Assembly (NCBI RefSeq): GCF_015291645.1
Contig: NZ_CP030055.1
Location: forward strand, 248,001-312,000
Direction of reading: 5' to 3'
Origin: Bradyrhizobium sp. CCBAU 53340
Lineage (GTDB): Bacteria; Pseudomonadota; Alphaproteobacteria; Rhizobiales; Xanthobacteraceae
DNA length: 64,000 nucleotides
Shown here: positions 9,031 through 18,951 of the stretch, one piece after another
Layout of the letters: each line of letters begins with the position of its first letter
Numbering within the stretch: position 1 is the stretch's first letter
Made by a program: the position numbers and the translations under genes
The notes under the pieces: generated by a model
Database searches by the model: none
Seen by the model: only the letters and a program-made list of their open reading frames with translations
Told to the model about the DNA's origin: nothing

Positions 9031-9582
9031 TCAGGTGCCCGCGGTGAAGAACGCGGCGAGCCTTGTGTTGATGTTCTCGGCGATCTCGTTGGCGGCACGA
9101 TCCTCGGCGTCACGCACCGCGCGGTTGCGGGCGAAGCGCTGGTAGGAGCCGGGCAGGTCATAGGACACGCGCGAGAACGTGGTGCCGGTCATCACCGATT
9201 TGCCCGTCGCAACCTCGATCAGATTGTACTGGCAGTCGATGCCGTAATTCTCGGTGTTCGGCAGGCCGGTATTGGGATCGACGATCAGCGACGTCTTGCT
9301 GGAGCTGAAACGGATATCTAGCCGGTGGGTCGGCGGCATGCCCGTCGCCGAACCGTAAAGCTTGAAGGCGAGGGCGTTGCGGACCTCGACGCCGACGCGG
9401 GCCTCGCGGGAGGCGTTGGCCTTGTTGATCGGCGGGAGCTCGACCCCCATCAGCTTTTCGCGCAAGCCGGGGGTGCCGTCGGTATGCTCGGCATACATCG
9501 GCTGGAAGCAGCCAGCCGTCGTCGCCGCCAAGGCGGCGACCGCGAGCAGGCGGGCTGCGGTGCGGATCCTAGCCGACAACAT
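9031..9582 (-). CDS. lptE: LPS assembly lipoprotein LptE
   Basis: Outer-membrane lipoprotein that plugs and supports LptD for insertion of lipopolysaccharide. The 183-residue product has a hydrophobic signal sequence ending in the lipobox ATTAGC near residue 24, then the alphaproteobacterial start FQPMYAEH. It contains no enzyme motif. It overlaps the end of leuS by 14 bases and precedes holA, the conserved leuS-lptE-holA order, which supports the call in spite of low sequence conservation in this family. Confidence 0.9.
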   Translation of the reverse strand: MLSARIRTAARLLAVAALAATTAGCFQPMYAEHTDGTPGLREKLMGVELPPINKANASREARVGVEVRNALAFKLYGSATGMPPTHRLDIRFSSSKTSLIVDPNTGLPNTENYGIDCQYNLIEVATGKSVMTGTTFSRVSYDLPGSYQRFARNRAVRDAEDRAANEIAENINTRLAAFFTAGT

Positions 9583-12193
9583 TCACGATCCTCTTGGGGA
9601 CGATGATCACCTTGCGGACGGGCTTGCCGTCCAGCACCAGTTTTACAGCATCGAGGGCCAAAGCGGCAGCCTCGATTTCCGGATTCTGGGCCGCTGTTGC
9701 AACCGTGACCTCACCCCGTTTCTTGCCGTTGACCTGAACCACCAGGGTCACGGTGTCTTCAACCAGCAAATCGCGTTCGATTTGCGGCCAATTGGCCTCC
9801 GAAACCAGCCCGGACTGGCCCAAAACCTGCCAGCACTCCTCGGCCAGATGCGGCATCATCGGGGAGAACAGCTGGACCAGGATCTGGCTGGCTTCCCGGA
9901 TCGCCCAGGCGAGATCAGCCGACGGCTGGCCGGGGCGCTGGAGCACCTCCGAGAATGTATTGGTGAATTCGCGGATATGGGCGAGGCAGACGTTGAAGTG
10001 CAGCCGTTCGACGCCTGTCGTGACCTTGTCGAGCGCGCCGTGGGCGGCCTTGCGCAACAGGAGCGCGTCGTCGCTGAACGAGGCCGGCCGGGCCGCGGGA
10101 GCAGCCTTGCCGACATCCGCCGCGTCGTTGACCAGCCGCCACAGCCGCTGCACGAAGCGCGAGGCGCCCTGCACGCGCTCGTCGCTCCAGATCACGTCGC
10201 GGTCGGGCGGGGAGTCCGACAGCATGAACCAGCGGGCGACGTCGGCGCCATAGGTCGCGATGATGTCGTCGGGATCGACCGTGTTCTTCTTCGACTTCGA
10301 CATCTTCTCGATCGGACCGATCGCGACGTCCTCGCCGGTTGCGAGCAGCATCGCGCGGCGTCCGTTGCCGCCGACCTCGATCTTCACCTCGGCCGGCTGC
10401 ACCCAGCTGCCGTCAGCCTTCTGATAGGTCTCGTGCACCACCATGCCTTGCGTGAACATGCCGGCGAACGGCTCGTCCAATGCGATGTGCCCGGTCGCCT
10501 TCATCGCGCGGGTGAAGAAGCGGCTGTAGAGCAGATGCAGGATCGCGTGCTCGACGCCGCCGATATATTGGTCGACCGGCAGCATGCGGTTGGCAACCGC
10601 AGGCGTCGTCGGCGCATTCTCGTTCCAGGGATCGGTGAAGCGCGCGAAATACCAGGACGAATCGACGAACGTGTCCATCGTGTCGGTTTCGCGTTGCGCC
10701 TTGCCGCCGCATTTGGGGCAGGTGACGTGCTTCCAGGTCGGGTGATGGTCGAGCGCGTTGCCCGGCTTGTCGAAGCTGACGTCCTCCGGCAGCACCACGG
10801 GCAACTGGTCGTCCGGCACCGGTACCACGTCGCATTTCGGACAGTGGATGACGGGAATCGGGCAGCCCCAATAGCGCTGGCGCGAAATGCCCCAGTCGCG
10901 CAGGCGGAAATTGACCTGGCGCTCGCCGACCGGCGCGTTGCCGCGCAGCTCGCCTTCGAGACGCTTCGCCACCTCTTCCTTCGCCTGCTCGATGGTCATG
11001 CCGTCGAGGAAGCGCGAATTGATCATGCGGCCGTCACCGTCATAGGCGGTGTCGGTGATGACGAAGGATTTCGGATCCTGGCCTTCGGGACAGACGACCG
11101 GCGTATTGCCGAGACCGTACTTGTTGACGAAGTCGAGGTCGCGCTGGTCGTGCGCGGGGCAGCCGAAGATTGCGCCGGTGCCATATTCCATCAGCACGAA
11201 GTTCGCGACATAGACCGGCAGCTTCCAGTTCGGGTCGAACGGATGCACCGCACGGATGCCGGTGTCAAAGCCCTGCTTCTCCGCGGTGTCGATGAGCGAC
11301 TGCGCCGTGCCGATCTTCTTGATGTCGGCGATGAACTCAGCAAGCTTTGGGTTCTTCGCGGCTGCGGCCTGCGCCAGCGGATGGTCCGCCGAGATCGCCA
11401 TGAACTTCGCGCCGAACAGCGTGTCCGGGCGCGTCGTGAAAATCTTCAGCTCGCTCTCGCCGGCGGGCGTGGTCGCCGCATCCAGCGCGAAACGGATCAA
11501 CAGGCCCTCGGAGCGGCCGATCCAGTTGCGCTGCATCAGGCGCACCTTGTCGGGCCAGCGATCGAGCCCATCGAGCGCCGACAGCAATTCCTGCGAGTAC
11601 TTCGTGATCTTGAAGACCCACTGGCTCATTTCCCGTTGTTCGACAATCGCGCCGGAGCGCCAGCCGCGGCCGTCGATCACCTGCTCGTTGGCGAGCACGG
11701 TCATGTCGACCGGATCCCAGTTCAGCTTGCGCTTCTCGCGCTCGGCAAGGCCGGCGGCGAGCATGTCCAGGAACATCTTCTGTTGATGCTTGTAGTAGCT
11801 GGGATCGCAGGTCGCGAATTCGCGGCTCCAGTCCAGCGACAGCCCGATCGAGCGGAGCTGCTTCTTCATCGCGGCGATGTTGTCGTAGGTCCAGGCCTTG
11901 GGCGCGACCTTGCGCTCGATGGCGGCGTTCTCGGCCGGCAGGCCGAAGGCGTCCCAGCCCATCGGATGCAGCACGTTGAACCCCTTGGCGCGCATGAAGC
12001 GGGCCAGCACGTCGCCGAGCGTGTAGTTGCGGACATGGCCGATATGGATGCGCCCCGACGGGTAGGGGAACATCTCGAGCACATAATATTTCGGCCGCGA
12101 ATCGTCGTTCTTCGAGACGAAGATCGCCTGTTCGTCCCATTGGCGTTGCCAGCGCGGTTCGGCGTCGCGGGCGTTATAGCGTTCGGAGGTCAT
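9569..12193 (-). CDS. leuS: Leucyl-tRNA synthetase
   Basis: Class I aminoacyl-tRNA synthetase charging tRNA-Leu in the cytoplasm. The 874-residue product has the HIGH motif as [13 protein letters not shown] near residue 48, the large CP1 editing insertion, a zinc-type CPKC-rich segment near residue 450, and KMSKSKKN near residue 620, then the anticodon-binding and C-terminal domains. The ATG at 12193 ([12 protein letters not shown]) is chosen; a further 25 upstream codons in frame show no family likeness. First gene of the operon with lptE and holA. A long open antisense frame across it is a GC-bias artefact. Confidence 0.98.
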   Translation of the reverse strand: MTSERYNARDAEPRWQRQWDEQAIFVSKNDDSRPKYYVLEMFPYPSGRIHIGHVRNYTLGDVLARFMRAKGFNVLHPMGWDAFGLPAENAAIERKVAPKAWTYDNIAAMKKQLRSIGLSLDWSREFATCDPSYYKHQQKMFLDMLAAGLAEREKRKLNWDPVDMTVLANEQVIDGRGWRSGAIVEQREMSQWVFKITKYSQELLSALDGLDRWPDKVRLMQRNWIGRSEGLLIRFALDAATTPAGESELKIFTTRPDTLFGAKFMAISADHPLAQAAAAKNPKLAEFIADIKKIGTAQSLIDTAEKQGFDTGIRAVHPFDPNWKLPVYVANFVLMEYGTGAIFGCPAHDQRDLDFVNKYGLGNTPVVCPEGQDPKSFVITDTAYDGDGRMINSRFLDGMTIEQAKEEVAKRLEGELRGNAPVGERQVNFRLRDWGISRQRYWGCPIPVIHCPKCDVVPVPDDQLPVVLPEDVSFDKPGNALDHHPTWKHVTCPKCGGKAQRETDTMDTFVDSSWYFARFTDPWNENAPTTPAVANRMLPVDQYIGGVEHAILHLLYSRFFTRAMKATGHIALDEPFAGMFTQGMVVHETYQKADGSWVQPAEVKIEVGGNGRRAMLLATGEDVAIGPIEKMSKSKKNTVDPDDIIATYGADVARWFMLSDSPPDRDVIWSDERVQGASRFVQRLWRLVNDAADVGKAAPAARPASFSDDALLLRKAAHGALDKVTTGVERLHFNVCLAHIREFTNTFSEVLQRPGQPSADLAWAIREASQILVQLFSPMMPHLAEECWQVLGQSGLVSEANWPQIERDLLVEDTVTLVVQVNGKKRGEVTVATAAQNPEIEAAALALDAVKLVLDGKPVRKVIIVPKRIVNVVG

Positions 12194-12387
12194 GGAATCG
12201 TTTGCGTTTTCGTGGTTTCGGCGGCCTGAAGAGGCCGGACTAGGCCATAGAAGTCCTCGGGGGGTCAATGGGTTGCCGCAACCGGCGGTGCCTCGCAGGG
12301 CTGCCCCGCAAAAGTACGGATGAGGGTATTCGGATCGGATTAAGGGGTCGGTGCGAGGTTGGCCACCAATAGCACCCGCGCCAGGCG

Positions 12388-13422
12388 ATGGAATCCAGTT
12401 TCGACGATCCCGATTATGACTATGCCGCGTCCATCGCCGGACGGGCGATGCGAAGCATGGAAGAACAGCGGATTCCGCTGACGCCGACCAATTTCGCGAT
12501 CTGGTTCCAGTATTACGCGGACGGCCATGACGATCTGCGCAATGCCGTCGACCTTCTGATCGACCACAACCGCCCCTTCGACTCCAGGACCAATCAGGAC
12601 CTGTTCGAGACGTATATTGCGCCCCATGTGAGCGCCGTCGTGGTCGATACGTCCGAGCGGCTCCATGCCCTGATGGCAGCGGCGAAGGAGTTTCTGGCCA
12701 CCGCGATCGCCGACAATCGCTCCCAGATGCAGGTGATCAGCGAAGTCGCCGACCAGGGCCAGGCCAGCGTCGATCCAAAGGCGCTGGTTGCCCAGCTCAT
12801 GAACGAGCTGGCGCGGGCGGCCACAAGGGCGACGCGGCTCGAGGCCGGCTTTGCGGAAAAGACCCGCGAGCTCGACGTCATCAGAGATTCGCTCTCCAAA
12901 TCCGAGGAGCGGGCGAAGACCGACACGCTGACGGGTCTTGCAAACCGGCGGGCGCTGGACGAATTCCTGCGCAAGGCGCAGGCGACGGCGAATTGGGGCG
13001 TGCTGCTGCTCGACATCGACCATTTCAAGACATTCAACGACAATTTCGGCCACGGCGTCGGCGACCAGGTGCTGCGTTTGATGGCCAAGGTGTTGCGCGA
13101 AAAGGTCCGCACACAGGATCTGTCGGCCCGCTATGGCGGCGAGGAGCTGATTGCGGTGCTGCCGGATGCCGATCTTGCGGCGTGCATCGATATCGCCGAG
13201 CGTATCAGGCGCGCGATCGCGGAGTGCACCATCACGCGACGCTCGACCGGCGAGGTGCTGCCGAACATCACGGTTTCAATCGGTGTGGCGCAATACCGGG
13301 TGGGTGAGCCGATCGCCGATTTGATCGAGCGCTGCGATCGCGCGCTCTACCTCGCCAAGGGCGGCGGCCGTAATCGCGTGGTGACGGAGAATGAGCTCGA
13401 TCGCGCCGACGCTGCGGGCTAG
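12388..13422 (+). CDS. Diguanylate cyclase (GGDEF) with helical N-terminal sensor region
   Basis: Makes cyclic di-GMP from two GTP. The 344-residue product has no membrane segment. Residues 1-170 are helical and include [14 protein letters not shown] and HDDLRNAVD, a conserved but unnamed N-terminal region found on many proteobacterial cyclases. Residues 175-340 are a GGDEF domain with the active variant GGEEL. The product-inhibition I-site RTQD is present exactly five residues before it, so feedback inhibition is expected. It is convergent with a second cyclase at 13502-15205. Confidence 0.92.
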   Translation: MESSFDDPDYDYAASIAGRAMRSMEEQRIPLTPTNFAIWFQYYADGHDDLRNAVDLLIDHNRPFDSRTNQDLFETYIAPHVSAVVVDTSERLHALMAAAKEFLATAIADNRSQMQVISEVADQGQASVDPKALVAQLMNELARAATRATRLEAGFAEKTRELDVIRDSLSKSEERAKTDTLTGLANRRALDEFLRKAQATANWGVLLLDIDHFKTFNDNFGHGVGDQVLRLMAKVLREKVRTQDLSARYGGEELIAVLPDADLAACIDIAERIRRAIAECTITRRSTGEVLPNITVSIGVAQYRVGEPIADLIERCDRALYLAKGGGRNRVVTENELDRADAAG

Positions 13423-13501
13423 CTTCTTGCGAGCGAGACGATAACGGTGCGCTGCCTCGCCTCGCAAACGGGGCGAGCTAGCTGAAACAGCGGCGCGTGT
13501 G

Positions 13502-15205
13502 CTAGGCGCTGGCCACCATCACCACGGCTGCCGTGCGGCTCTCGATCGCCTGTACGCCGTGCTCGACGACATTGTTGCGGCCGCGATGCTTGGCGGCGTA
13601 GAGCGCGGCGTCGGCGGCTTCGATCAGGTCGCCCGGACGCAAGGCCTCGTTGGGCCGCGTCGCCGCGACGCCGATCGACACCGTGACCACCATGTGGGCC
13701 GAGGTAATGTGCGGCAGGCAGAGCTGCAGCACGGCCGCACGGACCTGCTCGCCGATCTTCACGGCGCGCATCACGTCGGTGTTCGGCAGCAGCAGGCAGA
13801 ACTCCTCGCCGCCATAGCGCGCGGCAAAGCCCATCGTGTCGGCGGCGATGCCGGAGAGCGACTCGCCGAGCCGGGTCAGGCAGGAATCGCCTTCGAGATG
13901 GCCGTAGGTGTCGTTGAACAGCTTGAAATGATCGACGTCGATCATCAGAAGCGCGAGTTCGCTGCCATATTGCTGCGCGCGCATCCATTCGAAGTCGAGC
14001 CGGCTTTGGAAGCCGCGGCGGTTGGCAAGTCCCGACAGCATGTCGATCGAGGCCATCACCGTCAGGCGATCGTTGCTCGCGATCAGCTCGCGCTCGCGTT
14101 GGCTGAGCTGGGCGGCCATTGCGTTGAACGCGCGCGCCAGCGGTACGAATTCGGATGGCAGGCTCTTGCGCGCGGCGCGGGCCGACAGATTGCCTTCGCC
14201 GAGACGCTTGGCCATGTCGGCGAGCATCTCGATCGGCTTGATCACGAGCTTCTCGGCGGCGATCAGCGCGCCGAGCAGCACGAACACGACGACGAAGGCG
14301 AGCTGCAGATAGGCGGTGCGGATGTCGCGGTTCACCGCGGCGGACACCTTGTCCTCGTCGATGCTGGTGATCAGGCGGGAATTGGTGCCTGCGATGCGGA
14401 TGAAGCTGACGGCGCGCCGCGATCCATCGGCGGCGAGGAACGACAGCGAGCCTTCGTCCTGGTCGGAGCGCAGGGCCATGTCGGCGATCGCAGACATCAG
14501 CGGCATGTTGTCGAGGGGACGACCGACCGCGCTGTGCTGGTCGGCGGGCGCGGCCAGCACGGTGCCGGCGCTGTCGACCAGCACCGCCGAGATGCCGGCG
14601 CGGCCGCCCAGATTATTCATCACCTTCGACATCCAGTCGAGATTGACGGTTGCGAGCACGACCGCGTCGGCAACGCCGCTGAAGGCGGAGACCGGATAGA
14701 CCGCCATGACCGTCGGCGACTGCACCGGCCGTGACAGGATGAAGTCGGACAGCACGAAGCGGCCGGTCTCCTGCGCCTGCTGGAAATAGGGCCGGTCGGA
14801 GAGGTCGAGGCCGACATACATGTTGTTGGTTGCGCACTGGATGCGGCCGTCCTGGCCGGCGATCAGCAGCGTGCGGATCCAGGGCAGGCTCGTCGGCAGG
14901 CTCGCGCGCAGCACGTCGCAGCTCTTGCTGACGCCGCCGGCGGAGGCGCGGATGAAGGCTTCCGATTTCAGGATGGTTTCGACCGAGGAGATCACCTCGC
15001 GCTGCGCATCGGCGCTGTGCCGTGCTACAGTGGTGAATTCGGCGGTGGCTTGCGCGATCTGTTTGGTGCGGGCGTCCTCGAGCGAGCGGATGCGCTCGAG
15101 CATCAACGGCGCCACCAGAATCACCGCGAGCAATGCAAGCCGGGCCCTGATGCCCAGGACCTGCTTGAGTTTTGCCCGTTTGCGGTTGAAACTGACGTTT
15201 GCCAT
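13502..15205 (-). CDS. Membrane diguanylate cyclase: periplasmic Cache-type sensor, HAMP, GGDEF
   Basis: Likely inner-membrane receptor that makes cyclic di-GMP in response to a periplasmic ligand. Of 567 residues, about 20-40 form a first membrane helix; a periplasmic sensor of about 230 residues follows, with double-Cache features (DLSDRPYFQQA, FILSRPV). A second helix (LAFVVVFVLLGALIAAEKL) leads into a HAMP-like linker, then GGDEF with GGEEF. The four residues at the I-site position are DTMG instead of RxxD, so product inhibition is probably absent. The ATG at 15205 is preferred over a TTG 27 bases upstream. Confidence 0.9.
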   Translation of the reverse strand: MANVSFNRKRAKLKQVLGIRARLALLAVILVAPLMLERIRSLEDARTKQIAQATAEFTTVARHSADAQREVISSVETILKSEAFIRASAGGVSKSCDVLRASLPTSLPWIRTLLIAGQDGRIQCATNNMYVGLDLSDRPYFQQAQETGRFVLSDFILSRPVQSPTVMAVYPVSAFSGVADAVVLATVNLDWMSKVMNNLGGRAGISAVLVDSAGTVLAAPADQHSAVGRPLDNMPLMSAIADMALRSDQDEGSLSFLAADGSRRAVSFIRIAGTNSRLITSIDEDKVSAAVNRDIRTAYLQLAFVVVFVLLGALIAAEKLVIKPIEMLADMAKRLGEGNLSARAARKSLPSEFVPLARAFNAMAAQLSQRERELIASNDRLTVMASIDMLSGLANRRGFQSRLDFEWMRAQQYGSELALLMIDVDHFKLFNDTYGHLEGDSCLTRLGESLSGIAADTMGFAARYGGEEFCLLLPNTDVMRAVKIGEQVRAAVLQLCLPHITSAHMVVTVSIGVAATRPNEALRPGDLIEAADAALYAAKHRGRNNVVEHGVQAIESRTAAVVMVASA

Positions 15206-15316
15206 CTGCGCGCTACCCACCCCGCGCGCCAAGGTAAAGCGAAGGGTTCAAAAACCCTTTCTTGAACTTGGTAAAATTGGAACTACCTCCGTTAAGGTCA
15301 CGGCCCAATCGACATC

Positions 15317-16006
15317 ATGACAGACAACAATGCCGCGCCGGTAACCGGCGATTCACCAAATGCGCTCGCCGCGGTCGAGGCGGAAATCGCGCGTGCCTGC
15401 AAGGATGCGCGGCGCGATCGCGCTTCGGTAACGTTGATTGCCGTGTCGAAAGCTTTCGCGGCGGATGCAATTATCCCGGTTATCGACGCCGGACAGCGCG
15501 TGTTCGGCGAGAATCGCGTGCAGGAGGCCAAAGGCAAGTGGCCGGCGTTAACCTCCAGATACCCTGACATCGCACTGCATCTGATCGGGCCGTTGCAGTC
15601 CAACAAGGCGAAAGAGGCGGTGGCGCTGTTCGATGCCATCCATTCCGTCGACCGTCCGAGCATTTGCCAAGCGTTAGCCAAAGAAATCGAATCCCAGAAC
15701 AAGCACCCGCAACTTTTCGTCCAGATCAACACTGGCGAGGAGCCGCAGAAGGCGGGCGTGGCGCCCGGCGAGGCCGACGCCTTCCTTGCAAGCTGCCGCG
15801 ACACTTATGGCCTGACGATATCAGGCCTCATGTGCATCCCGCCAGTGGACGAGCCGCCGGCCGCGCATTTCGCGCTGACCGCGAAGATCGCGGCGCGCAA
15901 CGGACTGCAGAATCTGTCGATGGGCATGAGCGCCGATTATGCGACCGCCATCATGTTGGGTGCCACGCATGTCCGCGTGGGAAGCGCGATCTTCGGGCAT
16001 CGGTAG
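15317..16006 (+). CDS. YggS-family pyridoxal phosphate homeostasis protein
   Basis: Non-catalytic PLP-binding protein of the alanine-racemase-like fold (YggS/PROSC family), known to buffer PLP and affect amino-acid pools. The 229-residue product shows the PLP lysine region IAVSKAF, GENRVQEAKGKWPAL, HLIGPLQSNKAKEA, and the phosphate-binding LSMGMSADYATAIMLGATHVRVGSAIFG at the C-terminus. It stands alone, divergent from the membrane cyclase and followed by a family A palindromic repeat. Confidence 0.95.
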   Translation: MTDNNAAPVTGDSPNALAAVEAEIARACKDARRDRASVTLIAVSKAFAADAIIPVIDAGQRVFGENRVQEAKGKWPALTSRYPDIALHLIGPLQSNKAKEAVALFDAIHSVDRPSICQALAKEIESQNKHPQLFVQINTGEEPQKAGVAPGEADAFLASCRDTYGLTISGLMCIPPVDEPPAAHFALTAKIAARNGLQNLSMGMSADYATAIMLGATHVRVGSAIFGHR

Positions 16007-16048
16007 TGCCGTTGGCAGGGACCGTGCGCGGCAACCGCTCTTGAATTC

Positions 16049-16126
16049 GTCATTGCGAGCGTAGCGAAGCAATCCAGAGTCCCTCCGCGGAAAGATTCTG
16101 GATTGCTTCGCTACGCTCGCAATGAC
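16049..16126. repeat. Dispersed palindromic repeat, family A (copy 3)
   Basis: GTCATTGCGAGCGTAGCGAA and its complement enclose AGCAATCCAGA / TCTGGATTGCT. It lies between two convergent genes and could stop both transcripts. Confidence 0.88.
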
Positions 16127-16163
16127 GCGTGGAGAGAGATGCACACGGCGGCGCGTGAGGTGC

Positions 16164-16949
16164 TTACGCGAACCTCACCGACACCTTCCCCAGCACGCCA
16201 AAATCCGCGGCAAGATGGTCGCCGGCCTGGATCGGCAGCGGTGGATGGCAGGTGCCTGTGGTCACCACCTGCCCTGCGCGCAGTGTAATGCCAAGCTCGC
16301 GCAGTTCGTTGGCGAGCCAGGCGAGTGCGACGCGGGGATCGCCGAGCACGTTCTTGCCGTGACCGATATAACGCTCGCCGCGCAGCGTGATCTGCGGCCG
16401 CTCCTCGACGAGATTCATCGCGCGCCAATTCGCCGATGTCGCCGCGCCCAGCACGAACAGATGCGCGCAGGCATTGTCGGCGATTAGCTGCGCCTCGCCG
16501 GCACTGGCGAAATCGACGAAGCGCGAATCCGGAATTTCGATGGCGGGATGCAAGGTGTCGACGGCGGCAAGCACTTCATCGACGCCAAAGGGCGAAGGCC
16601 GCGGCGCCAGATCGCGTCCCATGCGGAAGCAGAATTCCGGCTCGCCGACGCGCATCGCGTTGCCCTTCATCGACGCGGTGCCGCCATCGGCGATCACGGT
16701 GTCGCTCATGATGCGACCGGCCAGCGGTCCTGATACATTGATGTGCTTCTGCCCGGCTTCGCTCGTTGCCGCGATCTTCCAGCCGAACAGCTTGCCGGGC
16801 GATTGGTTTTCGAGCACGGCCTGCACGGCGTAACCCTCGGCACGGCTCTGCGGCCGCAAGCGTGCCTCCAGGGCGTCGAGCTTGCTGCCGTTGCGCCAAT
16901 GTTGGACGAGGACGCGCGAAGCGGCCGTGATCTGATCCTTGTCGAGCAT
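16164..16949 (-). CDS. 2-keto-4-pentenoate hydratase-family protein
   Basis: Member of the fumarylacetoacetate hydrolase / MhpD superfamily, which hydrates or decarboxylates 2-oxo acids from aromatic ring cleavage with a divalent metal. The 261-residue product shows the YAVQ..GWKIA region, GEPEFCFRMGRDLAPR with metal-ligand type acidic residues, and PAIEIPDSRF. A GAGGGT Shine-Dalgarno precedes the ATG. It lies six bases upstream of the L,D-transpeptidase gene's stop (same strand), not in an aromatic-degradation cluster, so the true substrate is unknown. Confidence 0.85.
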   Translation of the reverse strand: MLDKDQITAASRVLVQHWRNGSKLDALEARLRPQSRAEGYAVQAVLENQSPGKLFGWKIAATSEAGQKHINVSGPLAGRIMSDTVIADGGTASMKGNAMRVGEPEFCFRMGRDLAPRPSPFGVDEVLAAVDTLHPAIEIPDSRFVDFASAGEAQLIADNACAHLFVLGAATSANWRAMNLVEERPQITLRGERYIGHGKNVLGDPRVALAWLANELRELGITLRAGQVVTTGTCHPPLPIQAGDHLAADFGVLGKVSVRFA

Positions 16950-16955
16950 TGACCC

Positions 16956-17549
16956 TCACCCGATGATGATTTTTGTTCCTGGTCCGATCAGCCGCAGCAG
17001 ATGTCGCATTGCGGATTTCGTCATGGAGACGCAGCCCGCGGTCGGACCGAAATTGTCGCGCGCCAGATGCAGGAAGACCGCGCTGCCACGGCCGGCGATG
17101 CGCGGCCTCGTGTTATGATCGATCTCGATGATGAAGTCATAGAGATGGTCGACGCGCTTGAGCCGGTCGCCGCCCTCGCCCACCCCGCGCCTGATCCACC
17201 GGTTGTAGTGGCGATCATCGGGGTCTTCGCACCAGGCGTCCGTGCCAGTGATGATACGCGCCGGCAGAAACGTCTTGGGACGGCTGTGCCTGTCGCCCCG
17301 CCACCACAATTGCCGGGGCCGAAAGCTGCCTCTGGGGGTGCCGCCATCGCCCTCGCGCTTGTTGGCCAGAATACCGCCGCGCCCCAGCGCCACCGGAATT
17401 GTCAGGCTGCCTGCGGTCAGCCAGCCCCGGCGCGGATTTCCGGCGGCGGCCTTAACGCGGATCGCGGAGAGCGGCCCGGCGGCCCGATTCCTGGTGTAAC
17501 TAACTGACACAGCTTTGTTTTTCATATGAATGCGCGATGTCGAATTCAT
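16956..17549 (-). CDS. YkuD-type L,D-transpeptidase family protein
   Basis: Peptidoglycan-type L,D-transpeptidase fold. The 197-residue product carries the catalytic signature H-L-A-R-D-N-F-G-P-T-A-G-C-V-S-M near residue 163, with the nucleophilic cysteine and upstream histidine. A second possible ATG is at 17525. No signal peptide or membrane helix is visible at either start, which is odd for a periplasmic enzyme, so either export is non-classical, the start is further upstream, or it acts elsewhere. It ends six bases before the hydratase gene begins, so the two are probably co-transcribed. Confidence 0.88.
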   Translation of the reverse strand: MNSTSRIHMKNKAVSVSYTRNRAAGPLSAIRVKAAAGNPRRGWLTAGSLTIPVALGRGGILANKREGDGGTPRGSFRPRQLWWRGDRHSRPKTFLPARIITGTDAWCEDPDDRHYNRWIRRGVGEGGDRLKRVDHLYDFIIEIDHNTRPRIAGRGSAVFLHLARDNFGPTAGCVSMTKSAMRHLLRLIGPGTKIIIG

Positions 17550-17727
17550 TACAGGACATTCATCAAAACGCCCTGCTATTCTGGGTTAGAGTAATTCCGG
17601 CTTGTGAATCGGTAACAGCCCACTACTTCAACACGAACAACAATAAAAACAGCGACCCCTAAACTTCCCATCACGGCCAGGTGCGGCATGCATGCGCGCC
17701 CGTCCGACCCCAAAAGGATGATCCCCT

Positions 17728-18414
17728 ATGGCCAATGCCCGCAAGATCCTGATCGTGGATGACGATACCGATCTGCGCGATACGTTGGTGGAGCAATTAT
17801 CGCTACACGAAGAATTTGAAGCCTCCGCCGTTGATACCGGCGCCAAGGGCGCCAGCGCCGCAAAGGCCAACGCCCCCGATCTCGTCCTGATGGATGTCGG
17901 GCTCCCCGACACCGATGGCCGTGAAGTGGTCCGCTCCCTGCGCAAGGGTGGCTTCAAGGCGCCGATCATCATGCTGACGGGGCACGACACCGATTCCGAC
18001 ACGATTTTGGGCCTGGAATCCGGGGCCAACGACTATGTCGCAAAGCCCTTCCGCTTCGCCGTTCTGCTGGCCCGCATCCGCGCCCAGCTCCGCCAGCACG
18101 AGGCCAGCGAGGACGCGGTGTTCTCGGTCGGCCCCTACTCCTTCCGCCCCGGCTCCAAAATGCTGACCGCGGCCAATGCCCGCAAGGTCCGCCTCACCGA
18201 GAAGGAAACCGCGATCCTGCGCTTCCTCTACCGGGCCGGCCAGATGCCGGTCTCGCGCGAGACCCTGCTCCAGGAGGTCTGGGGCTACAATTCCGGCGTC
18301 ACCACCCATACGCTGGAAACCCACATCTACCGCCTTCGCCAGAAGATCGAGAAGGACGCCGCCAACCCGGAGATCCTGGTCACGGAAGCCGGTGGCTACA
18401 AGCTGGTGCCGTGA
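17728..18414 (+). CDS. OmpR-family two-component response regulator
   Basis: DNA-binding response regulator of 228 residues. The receiver domain has the acidic pocket DDD near residues 11-13, phospho-acceptor D56 (LVLMDVGLP), T84 and K106. The C-terminal winged helix (about 130-228) includes VSRETLLQEVWGY and THTLETHIYRLRQKIE. AAGGAT precedes the ATG. No sensor kinase is next to it, so the partner is elsewhere. The sequence type resembles the CenR-like regulators of Rhizobiales, but I cannot confirm orthology without a search. A cyclic-nucleotide-domain gene follows after 60 bases. Confidence 0.93.
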   Translation: MANARKILIVDDDTDLRDTLVEQLSLHEEFEASAVDTGAKGASAAKANAPDLVLMDVGLPDTDGREVVRSLRKGGFKAPIIMLTGHDTDSDTILGLESGANDYVAKPFRFAVLLARIRAQLRQHEASEDAVFSVGPYSFRPGSKMLTAANARKVRLTEKETAILRFLYRAGQMPVSRETLLQEVWGYNSGVTTHTLETHIYRLRQKIEKDAANPEILVTEAGGYKLVP

Positions 18415-18474
18415 TACGTTCCAGGAACGCGCGATTCGTCGTAAATTAGCGCGTTCCTCGAGCCTCGGACCTGA

Positions 18475-18918
18475 ATGTCAATCGACGATGACGTAGCGCT
18501 GCTTGAGCGTGTCCCGACACTGCGCCTGTTGGGAGACGCCTCGTTGCGCATGCTGGCGATCGGCTCCGAGCAGCGCGACTTCGTCCGCGGCGACGTCCTG
18601 TTCAATCTCGGTGATGATGCTGACGCCGGCTTCGTGGTCCAGCGTGGCGCCTTTCGCGTCGATGACGGCGCCGGTGCCGAGATGATCGCAGGCCCCGGCA
18701 CGCTGATCGGCGAGCTCGCGCTGGTCGTGCCGATGAAGCGGCCGTCGGGCGCGGTTGCGCTGGAGCATTCCTCCGTCATCCGCGTCGCGCGCAGCCTGTT
18801 CCAGCGCGTGCTCGAAAGCGATCCTGCAGCCGCGGTCCGCCTGCGCGACGAGTTCGCGGTCCGCTCCAGCCAGATCGCCAGTGACATCTTGATCGCCGGC
18901 GCGAAGCTCAGCACGTAG
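18475..18918 (+). CDS. Stand-alone cyclic nucleotide-binding domain protein
   Basis: The 147-residue protein is one Crp-type cNMP-binding beta-roll with flanking helices and no DNA-binding or membrane part. The phosphate-binding cassette reads GELALVV..KRPSGAVA; the usual R-[ST]-A is interrupted by a proline, so cAMP or cGMP binding is doubtful. It follows the response regulator on the same strand and probably shares its transcript, suggesting that it modifies the same pathway. The function is unknown. Confidence 0.85.
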   Translation: MSIDDDVALLERVPTLRLLGDASLRMLAIGSEQRDFVRGDVLFNLGDDADAGFVVQRGAFRVDDGAGAEMIAGPGTLIGELALVVPMKRPSGAVALEHSSVIRVARSLFQRVLESDPAAAVRLRDEFAVRSSQIASDILIAGAKLST

Positions 18919-18951
18919 GTCCCCGTCGTACTGGCTTTCGATATGGCGACG

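Noticed and set aside
9362..12229. A 955-codon open frame antisense to leuS
   Set aside because: It mirrors leuS codons, has Arg/Asp/His-rich low-complexity composition and no family motif. Long antisense frames are expected at this GC content.
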